From positions 1 to 5,165 of the forward strand of contig DRLX01000571.1 in NCBI GenBank assembly GCA_011322715.1: a stretch of DNA of 5,165 bases. Reading direction: 5' to 3'. Positions 1-5,165 of this stretch are shown here, piece by piece. Source of the DNA: Desulfobulbaceae bacterium. GTDB taxonomy: Bacteria; Desulfobacterota; Desulfobulbia; Desulfobulbales; Desulfobulbaceae. Position 1 is the stretch's first letter; every line of letters begins with the position of its first letter. Under the pieces are notes generated by a model, which saw only the letters and a list, made by a program, of their open reading frames with translations, made no database searches and was not told the DNA's origin. The position numbers and the translations under genes were made by a program.

Positions 1-1
1 G

Positions 2-97
2 CAGGGGAAATCAACATACTCCACCTTGGTGGAGGCCATGGACTGCTATTTCAAAGATCAACAACCTGACCTGGAGTGGATCAGGCAGGCGGGGTGA
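2..97 (+). CDS. C-terminal end of an unidentified protein (partial)
   Basis: Frame 2 is open from the window edge to a TGA at 95-97 and gives 31 residues, ending in LEWIRQAG. The composition is protein-like: an amphipathic helical stretch (STLVEAMDCYF) is followed by an acidic/aromatic tail. Of the three forward frames, frame 1 stops at 67-69. Frame 3 stays open but reads a Trp/Arg/Pro-rich string that looks like an out-of-frame shadow. The start lies outside the window, and I do not recognise the family from this tail. It is not evidently the end of traB or traK, the genes that precede traV in F. Whether it belongs to the transfer region or to flanking cargo cannot be told. Confidence 0.45.
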   Translation, partial: QGKSTYSTLVEAMDCYFKDQQPDLEWIRQAG

Positions 98-113
98 ACG
101 ACGCACATACCCT

Positions 114-608
114 GTGATGGGTTACCTGTTTCCGGACAGGTTCCCCGGCATAAAGGCAATCAATCCTCATCCTGTTGAACGAAAAATAAACGGCGCGTAT
201 CGATTGTATCAGATTTTTAAAGGGATGGAGTTGATACGGATCATCAGGGAACACAAGATTGAGTTACCATCGGCCGGCCGACGCTTATTGCATGGATTGG
301 TAGATGCGCTATTCAATGAAACCAGGGATATTATTCTCCACCTGCTCATGTATCACATACATGGCGCGGAAACCCAGCGTGAAGCAATTTTTCAAGGACT
401 CTTATTTTCCCGAATGCAGGAACCTTCCACAACGCTATCGGATAAAGATAAAGTTTCTTTTGAGCATCTGACCAAACATTATTTCCTCCATTCGGATTCA
501 CATACAAGGCATCACCACCTTGACCTGCTCTATAAAGACAAAATGATCATGTGCAAGATGGCGATACAGATGTTGAAAGAGACGATAGCCTTTCGCCTTA
601 CCTGTTAA
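114..608 (+). CDS. Hypothetical protein, about 164 aa, no recognised family
   Basis: This is an open frame of 164 codons from GTG 114 (ATG follows at 117) to TAA 606-608. The product is soluble-looking and mostly helical, with no signal peptide and no convincing membrane segment. It is rich in His, including a run at about residues 133-136 (RHHH) and several HxxH-like spacings, but I cannot match this to a metal site of a known family. The start is uncertain. No good Shine-Dalgarno lies at the right distance: GGGGTGA at 91-97 is about 16 nt away, and the next candidate, ATG 225, is directly abutted by AAAGGG. Third codon positions are visibly richer in A/T than in the tra genes downstream. 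It ends about 250 nt before traV and need not share its operon. It could be an accessory or regulatory gene, or a chance ORF; without it, 98-861 would have no gene. Confidence 0.45.
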   Translation: MMGYLFPDRFPGIKAINPHPVERKINGAYRLYQIFKGMELIRIIREHKIELPSAGRRLLHGLVDALFNETRDIILHLLMYHIHGAETQREAIFQGLLFSRMQEPSTTLSDKDKVSFEHLTKHYFLHSDSHTRHHHLDLLYKDKMIMCKMAIQMLKETIAFRLTC

Positions 609-611
609 CCA

Positions 612-642
612 GGAAAGATGAATAGATATTCCTTCATCTTCC
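612..642 (+). repeat. Inverted repeat just after the orphan ORF
   Basis: GGAAAGATGAA (612-622) can pair with TTCATCTTCC (633-642), giving a 10-bp stem with one bulged A and a 10-nt loop. The 8-bp core AAGATGAA/TTCATCTT is perfect. It begins 4 nt after the TAA of the upstream ORF, where a transcription terminator would sit. The stem is A/T-rich and no T run follows it, so it is not a canonical intrinsic terminator. It may protect an mRNA 3' end or bind a protein. Confidence 0.4.
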
Positions 643-644
643 AA

Positions 645-655
645 CGTAGTCTACG
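645..655 (+). repeat. Short palindrome CGTAGTCTACG
   Basis: CGTAG and CTACG form a perfect palindrome around a central T. As RNA it would fold to a 4-bp stem with a GTC loop, followed by GGTTTA. It lies 2 nt after the preceding inverted repeat. It is too weak for a terminator on its own, and an operator-like role is possible but unsupported. Confidence 0.25.
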
Positions 656-774
656 GTTTAGGCCGGAAAATCTAATCCTAACCAAGCGAGAATCCTTCTC
701 TATCGGTACATTGCCACTTTTTTCACCTCATTATTAGCCTTTTTTCAATCCTGATCCCCCATTTTTTCTGTACA

Positions 775-860
775 GGTCACCCCCACAGAAAAAAGAAAAT
801 AGAACCACAGATAGTCTGTATTCTCTATTTTCGTTTATCCTGAACCCTGTGGGAGTGACC
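775..860 (+). promoter_or_regulatory. 86-nt nested inverted repeat / hairpin covering the traV ribosome-binding site
   Basis: Three nested pairs of arms are directly visible. The outer pair is GGTCACCCCCACAG (775-788) against CTGTGGGAGTGACC (847-860), with 13 of 14 positions pairing and one C/A mismatch (781/854). The middle pair is GAAAATAGA (795-803) against TCTATTTTC (824-832), a perfect 9 bp. The inner pair is ACAGA (807-811) against TCTGT (815-819), a perfect 5 bp closed by TAG. The 3' outer arm contains the only plausible Shine-Dalgarno of traV, GGGAG at 851-855, six bases before the GTG at 862. In the folded RNA that site is base-paired, so the element is a candidate translational control structure for the first gene of the operon. 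No T run follows, so it is not an intrinsic terminator. A DNA-level role, such as a protein-binding palindrome or the remains of a small inverted-repeat element, is the alternative. The pairing is certain; the function is inferred. Confidence 0.6.
851..855 (+). promoter_or_regulatory. Shine-Dalgarno of traV, inside a hairpin arm
   Basis: GGGAG is followed by six bases (TGACCA) and then GTG at 862. An in-frame TGA at 856-858 rules out a start further upstream, so this site fixes the traV start. It lies entirely in the 3' outer arm of the 775-860 inverted repeat. Confidence 0.65.
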
Positions 861-861
861 A

Positions 862-1287
862 GTGAATCGTCTTTCTCCATCAGTACGTTACAGTTTCCTC
901 CTTTTCTTTTTTCTCCTTACTGCCTGCGGCCCCTTGCAGGAAACAGTCAACCCCTACAACGAAAATTTCAAATGCAGGGCCAGGGATGATGCCGGGGAAT
1001 GTATCGATACTCCGACCGCCTATAAAAAGGCCCGGTATCCCGAACCAGCTTCTGGGGAAGAAGTAGAACCGGCAACCGGCATAACCCGTGAGATCCAGGA
1101 CAATCGTTACAGACTGGTTGCGGGCCTGCTGCAGGAAGGTAAAAAGCCGCTCCTGCAGCCGCCCAAAATTCTCCGGGTGCTTCTGCTTCCCTACAAGGGC
1201 GAAGGTGATGAGCTGTTCATGAGCCGGTACGTCTATGTCAAGATCGAAGATTCCAAGTGGATCCTCACCGATCTGAGCGAGGAGTAA
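862..1287 (+). CDS. traV: TraV-family outer-membrane-core lipoprotein of an F-type T4SS
   Basis: TraV is the lipoprotein that joins TraK and TraB to form the outer-membrane-spanning core of F-type transfer systems. The 141-aa product starts with a lipoprotein signal peptide: a basic N-terminus, hydrophobic residues 12-19 (LLFFFLL), and the lipobox L-T-A-C ending at Cys22, the predicted lipidated residue. After it comes the family's Cys-containing motif, NENFKC (Cys38) and GECID (Cys47), then an AYKKAR stretch. The C-terminal block reads PKILRVLLLPYKGEGD and continues to VYVKIEDSKW, as in TraV proteins. It is somewhat shorter than F TraV (about 171 aa). The start is GTG at 862, fixed by the in-frame stop at 856-858. 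It is the first gene of the visible operon; traC follows after 4 nt, and the GAGGAG at 1279-1284 at the end of traV is the traC ribosome-binding site. Identification rests on lipobox, motif and gene order together. Confidence 0.87.
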   Translation: MNRLSPSVRYSFLLFFFLLTACGPLQETVNPYNENFKCRARDDAGECIDTPTAYKKARYPEPASGEEVEPATGITREIQDNRYRLVAGLLQEGKKPLLQPPKILRVLLLPYKGEGDELFMSRYVYVKIEDSKWILTDLSEE

Positions 1288-1291
1288 ATAA

Positions 1292-3838
1292 ATGGTCAAC
1301 CAATTCCTGGGACGGATGATCCTTGGCTCTGGAGATTATCTGAAACACAGTGATCTTGAGAAAATGACGAGGAGATCCCCGTTTTCTTCCTTTCTCAATT
1401 ACCTGGCCTATGATCCTGGGCTGGAAATTTACCTGAACCAGGACTGCAGCCTTGGGATGTTATGGGAATGTGCGCCGGTAATCTATGCCGGGCCTAAAAC
1501 CATTACCTCACTTGAGGGATTATTCAGGGCAGGTTTGCCCAAGGGAAGTGTGGTTCAGCTTATCTTTCACGCTGATTCACATATTGAACCAATCCTTGAC
1601 CGATACCGGGCAAACAGGAGCAGGGACGTTGCCATTGTCAGGTCAAACACCGATGCAGTGGTGAAATTTCTGACCAGAGGGAAGAAGGGACTCAGGGCGT
1701 GCTCCAATATTCCGGTGCGCAATTTCCGGTTGTTTATTGCGGTCAAGCTGCCTGGTGATTGCCCGGAAATGCCTGAACCGGGAGAATTAGGAGACGCAGC
1801 TAAGACCGCTCCTTTGTTGGATATCAAGCGGCAGATCAAGGAAACACTGAAAGCAGCCTTGCTTTATCCCCAACATATGACCCCGGAAGTGCTGTTGGAA
1901 TGGAGCCGTAGGCTGTTTAACCGTTATCTGCCTGATTATCCTGAACAGAATATCGACACCTACTCTCCGACTATTCCACTCCGTAAACAGATCATCAACA
2001 GTGATACCGTGATCCGGGAAGAGTCGGATCATATGCATATCGGTGATCATTATTTCTGCTGCACTACCCCCAAGGTTGTACCCAAGGAAATTGATCCTCT
2101 GCAGACCAACTCGCTTTTTGGCGGTATATGGGGCGTGGTCTCCGATGCCGACCAGATCAAGACCGATTTTCTCTACACCTTCAATATCGTGTTCGAGGCA
2201 GGCCTGGAGATGAAACTCCATGCCAAGTGCAACCTGATCCTCAACCAGCAGGCGGTTGGTTCCCTATCACCGACCCTGCGGCGCAAGCAGGAAGAATACC
2301 TGGCCGCCACCGATGATCTGGAGCGTGGCGAGAAATTCGTCAAAATCATCCCCGTGTTCTGGGTATGGAGTGATGACCTGGAACAGGCCAGGGATTCCTG
2401 TACGCGGGTGCGGCGGTTATGGGAGAACAACGGCTATGTCATGCAGCAGGACAACATGATCCTGAAAATTCTTTTTTTATCCTCCCTGCCTTTTGGCCTG
2501 TACACAACCGGCAAGAACATCGAAAACCTGGAACGGGATTTTATAGCCCCGGTTCCTTCCGTTACCCCGATCCTGCCGGTGCAGGGTGACTTTGCCGGTT
2601 CCGGCGGGGAGCCGAAACTGATTTTTACCGGCAGAAAGGGGCAGTTGGTCTCGCTTGATTTTTTTGACTCCGGGGCAACCAATCAAAATGTGTTCTGCTG
2701 CGCCACCTCCGGTTCCGGTAAATCCTTCCAGGTCAACTTCATTGCCTTTAACTACTACTCCTGCGGCGCCCTGGTGCGGATCATCGACATCGGCGGATCG
2801 TACAAAAAAATTGCCAATATGCTTGGGGCTAGATACCTGGATTTTCAACCGGACATCGATATCTGCCTCAACCCCTTTACCCATATCCGGGAACCGGAAG
2901 AAGAGCTGAAGAGCGTGGCAGCGGTTTTTGCCCAGATGGCCTATTCCAACTCGGATTCCGAGAAATGTGATGACACCGAGATGAACCTGATCCGCAATGC
3001 GGTGCGCTGGGCCTGGCAGCAAAAGGAGCAGCAGGCGGATTCCGATACGGTCTATGAATTTCTGATGCAGTTCCCGGACGCGCCGGGCTCAGACCTGGGT
3101 GAGATGGCAGACAATAAAAGGCTGATCGAATCAGCCAGGAAGCTGGCCTTTAACATCCGGGAGTTCACCAGTCATGGTTTTCACGGCAAGTTTTTTGTCG
3201 GTCCATCTACCTTTGATATCTGCAAGGATGAGTTTGTGGTGCTGGAACTGGAAAATCTGAAGATCCAGCCCGATCTGTACCGGGTCGTCACCCTGCTGAT
3301 CATCAATGCCGTGACCCAGGATCTCTACCTCTCGGACCGCTCCCGGGAACGGCTGGTTATCTTTGACGAAGCCTGGCAGTTCCTGGACAAGGGGGCCATG
3401 ATCGCCCCGGTCATCAATGAAGGCTATCGCCGGGCCCGGAAGTACAACGGCAGTTTCATGGTCATTACCCAGTCCCTGCTTGACCTGGAGAATTTCGGGG
3501 AGGTCGGCAATGTCATCAACTCCAATTCAGCCTTCAAGATCTACCTGGAATCCTCGGATTTTGACCAGGCCCAGAAGAAAGGGTTGATCGACTATGACGA
3601 ATTTACCATGAAGCTCCTGAAATCCGTCAAGTCCAACCCGCCCAAGTATTCCGAACTCTTTTTCGATACCCCGTTCGGTGTCGGCGTAGCCCGGCTGGTG
3701 GTCAACAACTATGCCTATTTCATCTACACCTCCAAGGCCAGTGAAATAGCCATGATTGAGCAGATGGTGACCGAAGGAAAAACCTACCACGAAGCAATAC
3801 AGGAAATGGTCAGGCTGAGGCGGCAAGGTGATTTGTAG
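1292..3838 (+). CDS. traC: TraC, VirB4-family ATPase of the F-type conjugation machinery
   Basis: TraC is the cytoplasmic ATPase that energises pilus assembly and transfer at the inner-membrane base of the secretion channel. The 848-aa length is close to F TraC (about 875). Roughly residues 20-270 form the TraC-type N-terminal domain, with the typical opening YLAYDPGLEIYLNQDCSLG. The ATPase domain follows from about 440. Visible motifs are Walker A GSGKS (474-478), IDIGGSY with Asp499, LNPF (526-529), Walker B LVIFDEAWQF with Asp692-Glu693, GYRRARKYNG (711-720, with the conserved arginines) and VITQS (724-728). All key ATPase residues are present, so the enzyme looks intact. ATG 1292 lies 7 nt after GAGGAG (1279-1284) within the end of traV, so translation of the two is likely coupled. 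The 3' end overlaps traW by 11 nt. VirB4 proteins of other systems share the motifs, but the N-terminus and the neighbours place it in the TraC group. Confidence 0.97.
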   Translation: MVNQFLGRMILGSGDYLKHSDLEKMTRRSPFSSFLNYLAYDPGLEIYLNQDCSLGMLWECAPVIYAGPKTITSLEGLFRAGLPKGSVVQLIFHADSHIEPILDRYRANRSRDVAIVRSNTDAVVKFLTRGKKGLRACSNIPVRNFRLFIAVKLPGDCPEMPEPGELGDAAKTAPLLDIKRQIKETLKAALLYPQHMTPEVLLEWSRRLFNRYLPDYPEQNIDTYSPTIPLRKQIINSDTVIREESDHMHIGDHYFCCTTPKVVPKEIDPLQTNSLFGGIWGVVSDADQIKTDFLYTFNIVFEAGLEMKLHAKCNLILNQQAVGSLSPTLRRKQEEYLAATDDLERGEKFVKIIPVFWVWSDDLEQARDSCTRVRRLWENNGYVMQQDNMILKILFLSSLPFGLYTTGKNIENLERDFIAPVPSVTPILPVQGDFAGSGGEPKLIFTGRKGQLVSLDFFDSGATNQNVFCCATSGSGKSFQVNFIAFNYYSCGALVRIIDIGGSYKKIANMLGARYLDFQPDIDICLNPFTHIREPEEELKSVAAVFAQMAYSNSDSEKCDDTEMNLIRNAVRWAWQQKEQQADSDTVYEFLMQFPDAPGSDLGEMADNKRLIESARKLAFNIREFTSHGFHGKFFVGPSTFDICKDEFVVLELENLKIQPDLYRVVTLLIINAVTQDLYLSDRSRERLVIFDEAWQFLDKGAMIAPVINEGYRRARKYNGSFMVITQSLLDLENFGEVGNVINSNSAFKIYLESSDFDQAQKKGLIDYDEFTMKLLKSVKSNPPKYSELFFDTPFGVGVARLVVNNYAYFIYTSKASEIAMIEQMVTEGKTYHEAIQEMVRLRRQGDL

Positions 3839-4457
3839 AGTTTTTTCGATTCTCGTCTTTGCTGTCCTGGTGGGCGGCCCGGCTTTTGGTGCTGTTAAAA
3901 ATCTCGGAGTGGTGGGGGAGACATATCCCGTCATTGAGCCTGATGTGGTAGCGGAACTGAAAGAAGAGGCCGCAAGGAAGAATCGCTTTGGAGATAATGA
4001 GTTCCTTGAGCGGATGAAAACGTATCAGCCGGAGGACATCCATCACCTGCCACGGGCAACCATGGACAGAACCTTTCTCGTTGATATGACCTACACCCTT
4101 GACCGGGATCTGCTGGATGGCGACGGCAAAGTGATCTATCCGAAGGGCTTTACCTTCAACCCCCTGGACTACCTTTCGTTTTCCGGCGGGATGCTGGTTA
4201 TCGACGGTAACGATCCTGTACAGGTCAAGTGGTTTAAGAAAACACCCTACGCGAACAATCACCGGGTTCGACTGCTGTTGTCCGATGGCCACGCCTACGA
4301 ACTCATCAAACAGCTCAAACGGTCGGTGTTTTACCTGACCGACGAGATTGCAGGCAGGCTGCACCTTTCTGCGGTGCCGGCTCTCATCATCCAGAAAGGC
4401 GACAGGCTGCAGGTTCGTGAATTTCTGGTACCGGCGGGGGAAGACGATGAAAAGTAA
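3828..4457 (+). CDS. traW: TraW, periplasmic protein for F-type pilus assembly and transfer
   Basis: TraW is a periplasmic protein required for F-pilus assembly that works with TrbC and TraU. The product is 209 aa, essentially the length of F TraW. A Sec signal peptide fills residues 1-21 (MICR, then a hydrophobic core, then a PAFG-A cleavage region). The family's N-terminal motif follows as LGVVGETYPVIEPD (26-39). A central block has DMTYTLDRDLLD, YPKGFTFNPLDY (to Tyr115) and VIDGNDPVQVKW (from about 124). The C-terminal third (LLLSDGHAYELI onward) resembles the TrbC/TraW region. The GTG start overlaps the end of traC by 11 nt and is preceded at 7 nt by GAGG (3817-3820). No better in-frame start retains the signal peptide. 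The mature protein has no cysteine; the only one is Cys3 in the signal peptide. It follows traC directly, without trbI or a TraF-like peptidase. Confidence 0.93.
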   Translation: MICRVFSILVFAVLVGGPAFGAVKNLGVVGETYPVIEPDVVAELKEEAARKNRFGDNEFLERMKTYQPEDIHHLPRATMDRTFLVDMTYTLDRDLLDGDGKVIYPKGFTFNPLDYLSFSGGMLVIDGNDPVQVKWFKKTPYANNHRVRLLLSDGHAYELIKQLKRSVFYLTDEIAGRLHLSAVPALIIQKGDRLQVREFLVPAGEDDEK

Positions 4458-5165
4458 GCAACCGATTTTCTCCGTCCTCCTGTTGTTGCTCCTTGCCAGC
4501 CCGTTATGGGCGAAATCCGGCGATGGTTTCAACGTGGCTTCAGATGTCCACTGGGAGGAAATTGAGCTGCGATTCGAGGGAATTTGCATCTGCCCCCGGC
4601 CTCCACCCATTTTCTATGAGATTGGCGAGATCTGGGAATATTGGGAGCCCTTTCTCGTGGAAGGCACGGTTTCCATGGCCAACTATTCCGCTTTCCAGGG
4701 AAGACAGATCGGAGCGTCGGTCATTGATGAACTCGGCGGCAAGAACAAGAGCTCGGATTCCGTGGACATTGCCAATGAATCCACCTTTGCCCAGGGTCAT
4801 GCCTACCTCTTTCCCATGATGTATGGCTTCTGCAAGCACAAGGATTACGGCATGTGGTGGAGCGAATACGATTCCATGTGGCAGAATGACGAACTGTCCG
4901 CCGTTATTACCCCCGAGGCAGCACTTTACGCCAACAAGGCCATGCAGATGGCGTGCATGGCCGATGCCGCTGCGGTCAACCTTGGCTACACCCTTGATTT
5001 CATGCCCTGGTGTATCGGCAGCAGTGGGTCCGCCTATCCCATGACCGGCCATGTGGAGAATGACAACATTGTCCAGGCCAATAATACGGTTGCCTCCCGG
5101 CTGCTCTACAAGCTCAACCGGCTGTTCATGATCTGTGATCCGGCGGATAACCTGTGTGGCTGCGA
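4447..5165 (+). CDS. traU: TraU, periplasmic DNA-transfer protein (3' end beyond the window)
   Basis: TraU is a cysteine-rich periplasmic protein needed for efficient DNA transfer and pilus assembly in F-type systems. The frame is open from ATG 4447 to the window edge, 239 codons of a protein that is about 330 aa in F. A Sec signal peptide spans residues 1-22 (MKSK, a leucine run, then PLWA). Diagnostic motifs are ICICPRPPPIF (Cys47, Cys49), YWEPF (65-69), YGFC (Cys129), ITPEAALYANKAMQMAC (Cys170), and the family hallmark WCIGSSGSAYPMTGH (Cys189, Gly194, Tyr197-Pro198). Three more cysteines lie at 230, 237 and 239, so disulfides are expected. The region before the first Cys is short, and I see no W-x-C-I-F-P motif of the kind found near the start of F TraU, which marks it as divergent. 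It overlaps traW by 11 nt and has GGGGG at 4436-4440, six bases upstream, as ribosome-binding site. Confidence 0.92.
   Translation, partial: MKSKQPIFSVLLLLLLASPLWAKSGDGFNVASDVHWEEIELRFEGICICPRPPPIFYEIGEIWEYWEPFLVEGTVSMANYSAFQGRQIGASVIDELGGKNKSSDSVDIANESTFAQGHAYLFPMMYGFCKHKDYGMWWSEYDSMWQNDELSAVITPEAALYANKAMQMACMADAAAVNLGYTLDFMPWCIGSSGSAYPMTGHVENDNIVQANNTVASRLLYKLNRLFMICDPADNLCGC

Larger units (their letters stand above)
609..861 (+). other. Intergenic leader region upstream of traV
   Basis: This 253-nt gap holds no credible gene on either strand. Its first part carries two small inverted repeats (612-642 and 645-655). The middle (about 715-770) is strongly pyrimidine-rich on the + strand, with T runs at 718-723, 740-745 and 762-767. 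The last third is occupied by the long nested inverted repeat at 775-860. Because the tra operon begins at 862, its promoter should lie here or further upstream. The best hexamer I could find, TTGCCA at 711-716, has no well-spaced -10 partner (TATTAG at 732-737 leaves only 15 nt), so no promoter is called. Confidence 0.6.

Noticed and set aside
711..737. Possible sigma-70 promoter: TTGCCA (711-716) with TATTAG (732-737)
   Set aside because: The spacer is only 15 nt and the -10 hexamer is a poor match, so I do not call it. The operon promoter stays unlocated.
768..775. CTGTACAG palindrome considered as a LexA/SOS box
   Set aside because: LexA boxes need about 8 nt between CTGT and ACAG; here the half-sites abut, and no correctly spaced pair exists nearby.
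775..860. The nested inverted repeat considered as a miniature insertion element (MITE) or an intrinsic terminator
   Set aside because: The flanks show no clear target-site duplication, and its arm provides the traV ribosome-binding site, which argues against a random insertion. No T run follows the 3' arm, so it is not a terminator.
609..861. Possible origin of transfer in the intergenic gap
   Set aside because: No relaxase gene lies in the window and I recognise no known nic core. Inverted repeats alone are not enough.
880..1299. Minus-strand frame of 139 codons opposite traV
   Set aside because: The plus-strand frame has a lipobox, family motifs and a fitting operon position; the antisense frame has none of these.
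2477..3022. Minus-strand open frame of 181 codons opposite the traC ATPase domain
   Set aside because: It overlaps the Walker A region of an intact traC, and its composition (Gly/Val/His-rich) is typical of antisense shadows.
3810..4610. Minus-strand open frame of 266 codons opposite traW and the start of traU
   Set aside because: It lies exactly opposite two genes with clear family motifs, has no recognisable domain or ribosome-binding site, and reads as an antisense shadow of biased codons.

Overview
The window is a piece of a conjugative DNA-transfer locus of the F type (MPF-F type IV secretion system) from a Gram-negative bacterium, so it comes from a plasmid or an integrative conjugative element. 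The Gram-negative assignment rests on an outer-membrane-type lipoprotein (TraV) and two Sec-exported periplasmic proteins (TraW, TraU). The divergent TraU would fit a proteobacterial or Desulfobacterota host, but the sequence alone does not settle the taxon.

Layout, all on the + strand. Positions 1-97 hold the last 31 codons of an unidentified gene. Positions 114-608 hold an unrecognised 164-codon ORF of moderate credibility. Positions 609-861 have no gene. This gap contains two small inverted repeats just after the orphan ORF, a pyrimidine-rich stretch, and an 86-nt nested inverted repeat (775-860) that ends one base before the GTG start of traV and includes its Shine-Dalgarno sequence.

From 862 onward the coding is continuous: traV (862-1287, lipoprotein), traC (1292-3838, VirB4-family ATPase), traW (3828-4457, periplasmic) and the first 239 codons of traU (4447 to the window edge). 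The genes are separated by 4 nt or overlap by 11 nt, so they form one translationally packed operon.

In the F-type machine, TraV helps form the outer-membrane core with TraK and TraB. TraC is the cytoplasmic motor for pilus assembly and secretion. TraW and TraU are periplasmic proteins needed for pilus assembly and DNA transfer. The usual traL-E-K-B block is not immediately upstream of traV here, and neither trbI nor a TraF-type signal peptidase lies between traC and traW. The set is therefore a rearranged or reduced F-type system, or its missing parts lie elsewhere. No RNA gene, CRISPR array, insertion sequence, oriT or relaxase was found. The least explained feature is the 5' leader hairpin of traV.
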